NCBI RefSeq assembly: GCF_000003815.2 | Contig: NC_049986.1 | Location: 18,575,725-18,612,724 of the forward strand | Source: Branchiostoma floridae | Taxonomy: Eukaryota; Chordata; Leptocardii; Amphioxiformes; Branchiostomatidae | Direction of reading: 5' to 3' | Length of the DNA stretch: 37,000 bases | Translations under genes and position numbers: made by a program | In this document: piece after piece, positions 1-10,300 of the stretch | How the letters are laid out: every line of letters begins with the position of its first letter | Position numbering within the stretch: the stretch's first letter is position 1 | The notes under the pieces: generated by a model | The model's input: the letters and a program-made list of their open reading frames with translations, nothing else | Told to the model about the DNA's origin: nothing | Databases searched by the model: none

Positions 1-1269
1 CATCGTATAACTCCCTAAAGAACGGAAATCGTGTACATTGGCCCACCTGTATCAAATTTTTTGATACACATGTAGCATGGCAGTGTTTTATCCCGAATAA
101 ACCTCCCTTAAAAGCCAAAATCCCGATAGGACAAGAATAGAATCATTCTATATGAAAGACTTCGTAGGAAAACTCTATTCCATCCGTATAAACCTCCCTA
201 AAGAACGGAAATCGTCGGCATTGGCCCACCTGTATCAAATTTTTTGATACACATGTAGCATGGCAGTGTTTTATCCGAATAAACCTCCCTTAAAAGCCAA
301 AATCCCGATAGGACAAGAATAGAATCATTCTATATGAAAGACTTCGTAGGAAAACTCTATTCCATCCGTATAAACCTCCCTAAAGAACGGAAATCGTCGG
401 CATTGGCCCACCTGTATCAAATGTTTTGATACACATGTAGCATGGCAGTGTTTTATCCGAATAAACCTCCCTTAAAAGCCAAAATCCCGATAGGACAAGA
501 ATAGAATCATTCTATATGAAAGACTTCGTAGGAAAACTCTATTCCATCCGTATAAACCTCCCTAAAGAACGGAAATCGTCGGCATTGGCCCACCTGTATC
601 AAATTTTTTGATACACATGTAGTATGGCAGTGTTTTATCCGAATAAACCTCCCTTAAAAGCCAAAATCCCGATAGGACAAGAATAGAATCATTCTATATG
701 AAAGACTTCGTAGGAAAACTCTATTCCATCCGTATAAACCTCCCTAAAGAACGGAAATCGTCGGCATTGGCCCACCTGTATCAAATTTTTTGATACACAT
801 GTAGTATGGCAGTGTTTTATCCGAATAAACCTCCCTTAAAAGCCAAAATCCCGATAGGACAAGAATAGAATCATTCTATATGAAAGACTTCGTAGGAAAA
901 CTCTATTCCATCCGTATAAACCTCCCTAAAGAACGGAAATCGTCGGCATTGGCCCACCTGTATCAAATTTTTTGATACAAATGTAGTATGGCACTGTTCT
1001 ATCCGAACAGACCTCCCTTAAAACACAAATCCCGATAGGACAAAAATAGAATCATTCTATATGATAGACTTCGTACAAAGTCTCTATTCCATCTTCGTAA
1101 AAAGCCCACCTGTATCAAATTTTTTGATACACATGTAGTATGGCACTGTTCTATCCAAACAAACCTCCCTTAAAAACACAAATCCCGATAGGACAAGAAC
1201 AGAATCATTCTATATGATAGACTTCGTAGAAAGTCTCTCCTTCATCCGTATAAACCTCCCTAAAGAACT
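1..1269. repeat. 182-bp satellite array (diverged dimer)
   Basis: A conserved block starting catccgtataaacctccc recurs at 181, 363, 545, 727 and 909, exactly 182 bases apart. A slightly shorter copy fills 1-180. After about 1020 the copies diverge; one lacks roughly 40 bases and the array fades out near 1269. Units 181-908 differ by only a few substitutions. Each unit contains two related halves of about 91 bp, one starting cgtataaacctccc and the other cgaataaacctccc. Each half has a palindrome at a similar place: GTATCAAA-TTT-TTTGATAC in the first and ATAGAAT-C-ATTCTAT in the second. The array touches the window edge, so its full length is unknown. No coding sequence is recognised in it. Confidence 0.95.
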
Positions 1270-2731
1270 TAGATGCATAAAACTTTCTAACATATCGCCA
1301 ACGGACTTGATAGTGTAACAACACTACACAATAAGTGCGCTTGACCCGGAAGCAGTTGATCCTTGTCCTATAACCTGGTATATCAGAAAACCCCATGCAG
1401 TGCATAACTCGTCTCGAATACAATAGCGAAACGCACCGTTCAAACCCTGAAAATTGGTCAACTTTGAGGCGTAAATACATGACTTTTAACTGCAGTCTAG
1501 CTTTTAAAAATAGTTTATCGTGATTAATTGACCCCTTCCAAGACCGGGGAACCATTTTTTAGGCAGATATAATGCATCGCGGCTTTACTTTAACGTTTTT
1601 TCTGTGATGTGAGCTAAGAAGTCATCCGGGCAGCTGAGAAGGGCGAGGAGTGACCCTTCTGACCTCTGGCGTCTTGTTGTCGGTGCGTACGTGTTGACTT
1701 CTGCACGAGAACCGATAAGAAGTTATGAATGATTAACAATCGTATCGTTCAATACACTATTGCACGTTGACCAAGGGTCACAGGTAAAGGACACTACATG
1801 ACTCGTGAAAGCCCAAAGTACAAGTACATGCAGTGTTAGTTCACATAGTTTGATATGGTGACGTAACCACAACCACTTGTTCATTTGGCCATCATTGACT
1901 ATATGTAAGAAGAGGAGGAGAAAGAGGAATGGGAAGAAGAAGAGAAAGAAGAAGTAATTACAATGTGAAAGAAAACAGTGAGGTGCTTATGTCAATATGA
2001 GAACTTAATATCTATGGGAAATTTAATTTTGTCTGCATAATTATGGAGCTCTCGCGTATGTCTAGCGAACTTGTCACCAATACACAACGCCATCAACGAA
2101 CTATTAAAGAATATTCATATTAAAACATTTTAAGCCGAAATCCATCCACAAACTACGGACTTAAAGATTGCTTAGTAAATCTGTTCATAAAGACGAGTAT
2201 CTGATGGTGAACAGCATATAACACAGAGTGGCTGTATCTAAACTTCGAATGAGCTGCCACAAATTACATATTGAAACGGGAAGGCATAACTGCACACCTC
2301 TGCTTGGAGTTTGTCAATACTGTAGAAGAACGACATTTTATTTTAGATTTATGTAAACTGTATCATATAAGGAACGAATTATGCTTGATGATAACATGTA
2401 TCAAATAAGAGTTTATGTACTTTGAACACCTTGATCCAACGGATGAATTTCTATTTTTGATGCTCTTAGACAAATCCTGTCAAACACTATCTGTTCCTCC
2501 ATCTACGCATGTACAAAGAAGCAAGAAGATGTTGGCTGTTCTATTAGCTTTATAGCTGGTCAACTCATGTATTGTTTTCTTTGCTTGTATATGCTTGTTA
2601 CGTCATACTATCAACGACCAGCACTTAGCCCATAGATACATGAATGACTGAATTAAACTGAGGTCATACTTTCATTCATTTGTTGACCGAAAATACCACT
2701 TTTTGCCTTCATACAAGAACATTTCACTCAC
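1270..2731. other. no gene recognised; contains a GA-rich tract
   Basis: AT-rich sequence between the satellite and the TPR exon. The only clear local feature is a purine-rich GA tract at about 1909-1957. The minus strand is open for about 116 codons over 1205-1555, but the translation overlaps the end of the satellite and shows no recognisable domain. Downstream exons of the minus-strand TPR gene could lie here or to the left of the window; I could not identify any. Confidence 0.5.
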
Positions 2732-3427
2732 CTTTATTGTGGCGATGACCTGCCTGACTTTTGCGGTGTATAGTAAGCGGTGGACAAGGACAACATTTCC
2801 ATGAACGTCATGACACCGTGCCATTGCCGTGCTGTATAGAGCGGTAGCTCTGGTCAAGTCTCTAGTGTCTCCATTTTGTGTTCCTCTTTCAAGATACACG
2901 TCACCGAGGCTTTTGATCGCCTCTGTTTCTAACATGCTGTTCCCATTTATTATTCCCTCTACCATTAACTGTGCGAATCCTACTAGCACAGAGTCTATAT
3001 GAACACCGGTAGCCCATTTTCTGTCCATGTCTTGAAACTCCCCCGACACCTTTGCAGGTGTAGTCTTTCCCTTGTCTAAAGTTGGCTGTTCCTTACTATG
3101 AGACCCTTTTGACAGCACCCCTTGTAAAACCTTCTCCGTGTATTCGTAGCGGTGCTCTATACTTTCTCCCTGCTCCTTATGGTCACACCGGACCACGGCG
3201 GCCATGTAAAGCTCCAAGGCCCGGCTTAATTTCCCTGCGTCCTTCCCGAATCTTCCCTTCTCCAAGTTCACGTCGCCCAGACTTTTGAGGAGCTCCACTT
3301 CCGCCAGCCTGTCCATGTCAGCCATGGCGTCCACCAGGGCACGGAGGTAGCCTGTCTCCGCACTGGCTAGGCCGTACCTCCTGCCCTTCGCGTCCGCATC
3401 ACAGAGTTTCTCACAGACCCTCAACAT
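2732..3427 (-). CDS. TPR-repeat protein, first coding exon (partial gene)
   Basis: Open for 232 codons from an ATG at 3427 in good context (GCC before ATG) to a donor, AAG|GTGAG, at 2732/2731, ending in phase 0. Without splicing it would run 19 codons further to a stop. The exon encodes two similar helical halves. About residues 22-105 contain LKSLGDVNLEKG, LYMAAVVRC and HRYEYTEKV; about residues 140-232 contain IKSLGDVYLERG, LYSTAMARC and HRLLYTAKV. These are degenerate tetratricopeptide-type repeats, so a scaffold or adaptor role is likely. From memory this resembles a TPR family expanded in lancelets; that is recognition, not a search result. No signal peptide is visible. The rest of the gene (coordinates below 2732) was not found, so the C-terminal domains that would fix its function are unknown. 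Confidence 0.7.
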
Positions 3428-5108
3428 GGCGGACGTCTGCTCTGAAAACGTCTGTTAAAGTGACTGCTAATCCCCAAGAGTCTCCGTGTTAGCTTTATGC
3501 ACGTGACTTGAACAAACACGGGTCTGGACAAACATCTCATTTCTCACTGCTGGCGCCAACGTTAGTTATTGCATCATCAGCCGATAACAAAGTATAAAGG
3601 TTAACCCCCACCAAAGCTTCGCTATTACTCGTAAACATCTAGCAGTCGCTACATCCGTGAAAATAGAGGTATATTTTGGGGCCTGTTTGTGTCTGTGTAT
3701 CCCCGGTGCAGTATCGTTTGAACCACTGGATGAATTGCGATGATAATCGGCATGTTAGGTAGGTGTTGTGGACGCAAAGGTCAAGGTCGATTTTGGAACT
3801 CCTGGTGACAGACCCTGGTACTGCAGCAGAGCTTCTGGTTTATATATTCTCCTGGGCGTGCTGTGGTCTTATTTTTTTCTGGGCAGATAGCTTTTGATGT
3901 AAGAAAGTAGTTCGAGGGTGAGTCAGAAATTTGAAAGTCTAACGTTAAAATCTAACTGTCTACCCAAAGCTGATATCTTGACCGAGACTTGGCTATCGTG
4001 AGATGTGCAGTTTTGTCAGGTACAGCTAGAAAACTTTACAACGTTTCGCAAAGACAGGGCACATGTTTGTGAGGAAGAGTCTATGACTAGAAGTTTCCCT
4101 CATGGAGGAGTGGCAGTATATATTTGTTATGGATACAGATGTTCTAAAATACACTTGTGGAATTGTTGGTACACATCAGGACAAACAAACAATCATACCA
4201 ATCAATTACAATACCTTTCTTTTTGCGAATCTAACAAAACCTCCTTCCTGGGAGAGAGTACTCCATTGACGTGTGTGACGCAAATATTTTTTATTCGGCA
4301 AATACGTTCTTATACACCAATCATGTAACAAACATATACACCAACCTTGTAACACACCGTGTGATCATAGGGAGCTATCCTAACAGGTTGCATAGATTAC
4401 TCATAGAGCGTAAAAAATCAGTTGAACACAACCAGATAAAAAAGTTTTGTAGAGTACACAAGTACCTGACTCTTGGATGAATGCTTATTGATAATGTACG
4501 AAATGATTTTACATTTTTCATAAGCAGTAAATAGTTATTGTTTTACGTTTAGTAAAACACATAATGATATAACAAACAAAAAGAGCTCGAGTGTTTATAA
4601 ACAATTCTTGGCATGAACTACATTCAAACGCCTACTGTACTAAACAACGCAGAGGTGGGGTGTAATTATCACAAAAGCCTAATGTAAGTCCTCATAGAAT
4701 AGTTTTTTTCTAATCCAAAGCTTAAAATGCAGAAAGCCTATGACAAGGTCCTCAGTTGGGAAGGTAAGCAAGGTTATTTTAAACTAAGCTCGAATTCGAA
4801 TTTTAGAGACTAGCATATGTCTACAGAATCTGATGCAGAATATCTTAAAAATATTATATCTGTTGTATGTGTTACCTATAAACCGTTGCCATATCTACAA
4901 ATCATTGTCACCTAAAATAATTGAGGTTTGATATTTTGCACCGGCCGTTTCATTTAGCCCCAAGCAGCGAGATTCATATTAAGACGTCACTTAGTCATAT
5001 TATTACACCAAGAACCTACTCATACAGACACAATGATGATACATTAAAATATACTTTGGTTATTGCATATTTCAAAAATCCACGGTCGCACTGGTACAAG
5101 AGAACTAG

Positions 5109-5246
5109 TCTTGGCCCATGCACTCCCTGTCTTAGAAAATGAGGTACATTTCGTAGCAGTTATAATGCGATGTTAAATAACGGTCTTATAGCTTGGTCCA
5201 TGGACTCTAGCTTAAAAAATGAGGTAAATTTCGTAACAGTTATAAT
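5109..5246. repeat. tandem duplication, two copies about 82 bp apart
   Basis: Copy one (5109-5166) contains cttggcccatgcactcc followed by aaaatgaggtacatttcg. Copy two (5191-5246) contains cttggtccatggactc followed by aaaatgaggtaaatttcg. Both end in cagttataat. Non-coding. Confidence 0.8.
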
Positions 5247-5439
5247 TTTTACATTATTCACCACCAGAAGTAACATTTTAGAAAATACAAGTATTAACTA
5301 GAAATGTAATATTTACCAGCAAATATATAATGTTATAATTATTACGTATCTACTCAATACTCTTACTGAAAAACATTCAATGGTAACCAGCCCCTCCAGC
5401 TCTGACCTGCCACTAATGTAACAATGTTGCATAATGTAA

Positions 5440-5790
5440 TCAAACACGACAGGGTGTTTGGCTACTTCAGTACCCGTAACCATGGTGACAGACGTCTGGT
5501 CGAGGTGATTGACCTTATTTGTCTGTAGAAGAAGAAACAGAACAAAAACTAGAAAGATAATGTATAATGTTTACCTTCACATAATGTAGTCTGTTATGTT
5601 TATTCTTACTCCAACACATTTGTATTTAGTGACCTTTGCTCTGCTACAGTATGTAACTGAACACCCCAGGGTACCTGCTACTTTACCGGTAACCATGGTG
5701 ACAGCCGTCTGGTTCAGGTCGTTTACCTTATTTGTTTGGAGAAGAAGAGGAAACAGAGCAAAAACAATGTGTACCTTCCGTGAAGGTTAC
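5440..5790. repeat. direct duplication about 213 bp apart, downstream of ASNS
   Basis: Two diverged copies share taaccatggtgacag (core at 5479 and 5692), then a gtctggt block, accttatttgt, a gagaagaag-type purine stretch and aacagarcaaaaac. The second copy ends near 5790, close to the ASNS stop, so one or both copies may be transcribed in the ASNS 3' UTR. Confidence 0.8.
5599..5604 (-). promoter_or_regulatory. candidate ASNS polyadenylation signal AATAAA
   Basis: AATAAA on the minus strand (tttatt on plus), about 225 bases past the ASNS stop codon. It is the nearest canonical hexamer I see downstream of the gene. It lies between the two copies of the 213-bp duplication. No cleavage-site evidence is available. 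Confidence 0.4.
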
Positions 5791-5827
5791 ATGACAAGAT
5801 GCTCCCCTTCCGTGCAAGTAAACATAA

Positions 5828-6028
5828 CTAACTACTTTTGTAGTGAGAGAAGGTCCTAGCGGAGGGGTCGTCGCTGTCGGTCCACTGTGGTGTCCAGTTG
5901 GTGGGCATCAGGTTGCCTTTGCCGGGGAAGTGCCGCTCGAACACCATGCGGTAGTAGTAACCCTCCTTGGACTTTGGAGGGTTGATGGGGTACGTCTTCT
6001 TTGCGTTTGCCATCATTTCGTCAGTAAC
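5828..6028 (-). CDS. ASNS: ASNS last coding exon
   Basis: Acceptor cttgtaaag|GTT; encodes [20 protein letters not shown], then [14 protein letters not shown], and ends [13 protein letters not shown] with TAG at 5830-5828. It matches the end of vertebrate ASNS (GYYYRQVFERHYPG, DPSARTLTHYKSA). Confidence 0.95.
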   Translation of the reverse strand, partial: VTDEMMANAKKTYPINPPKSKEGYYYRMVFERHFPGKGNLMPTNWTPQWTDSDDPSARTFSHYKSS

Positions 6029-7248
6029 CTTTACAAGTAAGAGTGACAGTGATAACAGTGAGGGCAATAATGACAGTAATCTGTGACCCGAAATACTTTT
6101 TTAAGTCAGGTTGTCCAAGTGGCAACTTGAGTCAAAAGTCAGGTTGCGCCATAAACATTTCAGGTTGCCCCACTTTCAAGTTGTTACCTTCTGAAAATCA
6201 GCTACATATCCATTATCCTTTCTTCCAGTTATATGTATCTAATATAAATAGATGTAATATGTTTTGTGTTATGTTTTCTGTAGGTGGGGGAAAAGCAGTA
6301 CGTGTTCCAACTGCAAAATTTGATGTTGCACAGTGTGATTGCAAATGTGGTTGAATTTTCAAGTGGGCAAGTGGTATTTCGATCACTGCAGTAATGACAA
6401 CGGGTGTGACATGTCGACAGTAATAACAGTAATGATTACATTTTATAAACAAGAGTTAAACCTTCGACATGCAATTTTATTAGTAGCCATGTAAATCACT
6501 TAACTTGCATGTTAATAAACTCTTGATGATGTTTTAGATGTTAAAGTTTAAAAGTCATGAACAGAATATATCAGAACATTCTCGGACCTTTCCTTGGACC
6601 TTTGACCTAGCTTCCGGTCAGTATCCCATGTTAAAACCGACCTATACTCTATCAAAATATCTTCAGACACACACGTAAACGACTAGACAAACAAACAAAT
6701 ACACAGACAGACAGATAGACACAAATGCTCCATTTAAGGAGATGAATATCTACAAAAATCTTATTACCTTGCTAGCTGCAAAGTTGCCGAGCATCAGATG
6801 CAAGGGGTTGTCCAAAGTAGACGTTCCGTCGCTGAACCCTTCCTTCGGGCGCCACAAGATCTCGTCGGGCAGCAGGCCAGTCCCGCTGAACGCCTCGCGC
6901 AGGAGGAACTTCTCGATGCCGTTTCGTGCCCTGCGCAGCTCCGGTGGAAGGGACAGGTAGTAGCTGGTGAAGGTGTGATCCAGGAAGGGGACGCGGACCT
7001 CCAGACTGTGAAAAAACAAACTGATTGAACTCTTACATGTACATATATGTAAGATAAATGACTAGTTCTGTCACCTCTGAACGCTACTTTATGTCAATCC
7101 CACAAACCTGACCCCCATGGTGACAATATCCTCCTACTCTCTTCCTGCCCGTCTAATGACAGTGTATTCCAATAACTATGAACACAGTTCAAGAACAGGA
7201 ATATCTAGAAGAACACACATATACAAGAACAGATACATTGAGGCAAAG

Positions 7249-7323
<75 letters not shown>

Positions 7324-10300
7324 ACGCACACGCACACGCACACGCACACACGCACACAAACACACACACACAAACACACACACACACTTACACACACTTA
7401 CACACACACATACGCACACAAACACAAACACACACACACGAAAGAGACGTTACTCCGTACCCATGAGCGGCAGTAGCCCTGTCTGAACGCAGCACGTCGA
7501 ACATGTAGAGTTCGCTCAGCAACTTCCGTCCCTGCGCGTCAGCTGCCTCGGCGGACGGGGCCTGTCGTCAAAGATGTTAACATGATCATACATGTTTCCA
7601 TTTTAACGCTTTGAACTATGATTTTTTTGTACTGCAGTATGTGGAAAGTGATCCTGTCAACGCCAGTTTGTCCACATAGGCGACATGTATATCAAGTACT
7701 GTTCTTATTCTTCGTCCACGCCAAATTGAATTCAGCAACACGTTTAGTTCTGCCCGATACCGTGTCATGTTTTTAAAAAGAGGTTCCAATAGCGATAAAT
7801 ATACCTATGTTTCCTTCAACTGAGCGCCATGCAAAAGAAGGACTCAACGCCAATAAAACGCATTTTGCAATTGTTAATATGTACCTGGACATACTCTTTT
7901 CGTGTACATCTCTATTTCACCCTACTTTCAACTGCGAATCACCAAGATACAGGTTCTGTTACCATAAACCACACGACTGTCATCACTTAAAATACATATA
8001 GACTTATACCCTCCTTGTCAGATGCATAGTCACCTTTTAAGTCCTACATACCTTGTTGAAGTAGATGTACCCCTGGGCCACTTCGTCAGACCCCTCTCCT
8101 GAGTAGATGACCACAGAGTCGGTTTCCCTCTGGATGTAGCGAGCCAGCAGGTAGTTACCTAAGGGGGGAAACAGACACAGACATTCGTGAATAGTTTCAC
8201 CAGCTTGGCGAGTGACTGAATTTTTAAAGTCACAGCCAAGTAGAACAGGCAAACCGATTGCCATGACAACATGAAAAATTATAAACCTACATAAAGATAA
8301 TTAGATTGTTGCCAAGTACTTCTTTGGAAAAGTTATCAAGTTTGGTTAGCCGTTCAGACGATATTTGACATGAAAGTTGGCGTGGAACTCCTCTCCCCTC
8401 ACTTCTGAACGAGTTTAAGAAACGCGATCAACTTTTTCCACTGCCTCTTATACGATAACAGACACATAGATAGATCAGGAAATTTAAAAAAAAGAAGGAA
8501 ATTTGATTTCGTGGCCATTTTGGGACTTTTGATCTACATTCCTGTTAGTGACTCCGGCGTGCATAGCGGAATTTGGTAACCATATTTCCTTTTATTAATA
8601 GATGTAACGTTAGACAGACACCTCGATTATTAGAAAGATAGGGTTCTAGATTGCAACACTTATCAACCTAATGCAAAGGAATTCGGTGATAATACAAAAG
8701 ATGGTTCAATCAAAAAGCCTTCGACGAGGGGCTCTCAAGACGTTTTTGACCCATTTCTTAATAACGTGTCCGTAAAGTCACTACTATCTTAAGTCGGATT
8801 TGTTTCTTAGGTCAGCTGTCTTACTGACCCACGGAGCTCCTGATATTGACGACGTCAAAGCTCTCCAGACAGTAGATGATCTCGTCAACAGCGGCCAGGG
8901 CCTCCTCAGGTGTCAGGCCCACCTCGTGATGCTCCGAACCGATGTGCTTGGCAACCTGATTAGAGATGATAACAGGCTTTATATCATACCTGTGACGCGA
9001 AAACGTTCGATACGGGTGTTCCGGACCGGGCCGTACGCTACCGTATCGCACAGGTTCGAAAGGCGTATCACACAGGCTCCATTCGAATAAATCGAACTGT
9101 TTCGAGCGGTCCGAATAGGGCACGGTTGGCAATTCGAATACCTGATTCGGACGTTGGAACATTGCTGTTGCAACACTTTTTTGTTCGAGGGCATCAAATT
9201 TGTTCAACCTCTGGAGCATTTCGCATCAAAACATGGGTTTTCTCAGGTGGGTATGACCCGCGGTAGGGCTGATACCTTGGGTGATACGGAATACACCGTG
9301 TTGTATTCTATATTTATTGACACGACAAAAAGTACATTGATTTTTGTATGGTCAAATATAAACTACAAAAGAAGTGGATACATGATGAATCTGAAAACTA
9401 CTAACTAAACAATATAATGTTAGGATGATAAGGAAACCTCCATACAATCGGGTGGGGCTAAACATGAGTGTCGCTATCTTTTCTAATCACAAAGCATTCT
9501 TTTATGTATCTTATTGTCTTAGCATTATGAGGGCTGTTGGATCTAAAGATATAATCTACTTATGGTACTGAGTATCTTGAAATCTGTACTAATCGGACAT
9601 AGGAATGTGAATAACTTATTGTGTGAAATGTAATAATTTGTTACGACCTACATGTGGTTGACAAAACATCAACAAATACATTCATTGTTAAATATCGGCT
9701 TTTAAAAACTTTTGGAATGAAATGAAAGTGACAATTTTGCAGTAATTATAAGTTACGAGTACAGAAGATGTTTGTCACCTTCCTAGCGGCAGCGATGTCC
9801 GGACTCCCCTCCATCCCGATGCTGTAAGTCTGGATGGGGTAGGTGATGCCGGCCTTCCGCGCGTTCTTCGTCAATAAGGCCGCGATGAGACTGGAATCCA
9901 GGCCACCTAAGTCAACACAACCATGAAAGGAGACTTGATTTAATCTCCAAGCAGATCCTACGGTAGCATAAGATAGTATCAAAAGCTGGCAGAGGAGTAA
10001 AGCCGGCTTAGGAGTTTGTTTGGCTATGGCAAATGTACACCTTTTGGCTACCTACACTCCTTGGCCAGGTTTGTACAATCTTATGCCACTGTAGGATCTG
10101 CTTGGAGATTAACTTGATTAGTTAACACATTTATTTAGCTCTGAATACAATTTTAGGACAGAAAGCGTGATAGTTGAAAAAAGTTATGGTAACTTGTTTT
10201 CGAATGGTTATTTATTGTGTCTATTAGTGAAAAAATGTGATAGCACCCCTCTATCACTTTATTTCACTAGTAAGAATAAAAAAATTGTGTACTGTTGAAA

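Larger units (their letters stand above)
3428..5827. other. intergenic, no gene recognised
   Basis: AT-rich sequence between the TPR exon and the ASNS stop codon. Short open stretches (for example plus strand 4005-4328) show no domain, no splice-consistent partner and no codon pattern. The right part would contain the ASNS 3' UTR and carries two local duplications listed separately. The region just above 3427 should hold the 5' UTR and promoter of the TPR gene; no TATA box stands out. Confidence 0.5.

Noticed and set aside
1-1269. CRISPR array
   Set aside because: Repeats are contiguous 182-bp units without unique spacers, in an animal genome; it is a satellite.
1205-1555. 116-codon minus-strand frame
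   Set aside because: Overlaps the end of the satellite, has no recognisable domain, and does not continue the TPR gene.
3082-3288. Plus-strand open frame opposite the TPR exon
   Set aside because: Shadow of the minus-strand TPR coding sequence, which has the motifs and splice donor.
4005-4480. Two overlapping plus-strand frames in the intergenic region
   Set aside because: No domain, no splice-consistent partners and AT-driven composition; judged chance.
7117-7486. Long open frames in both directions through the CA repeat
   Set aside because: They translate to alternating His-Thr or Cys-Val from a dinucleotide microsatellite; not genes.
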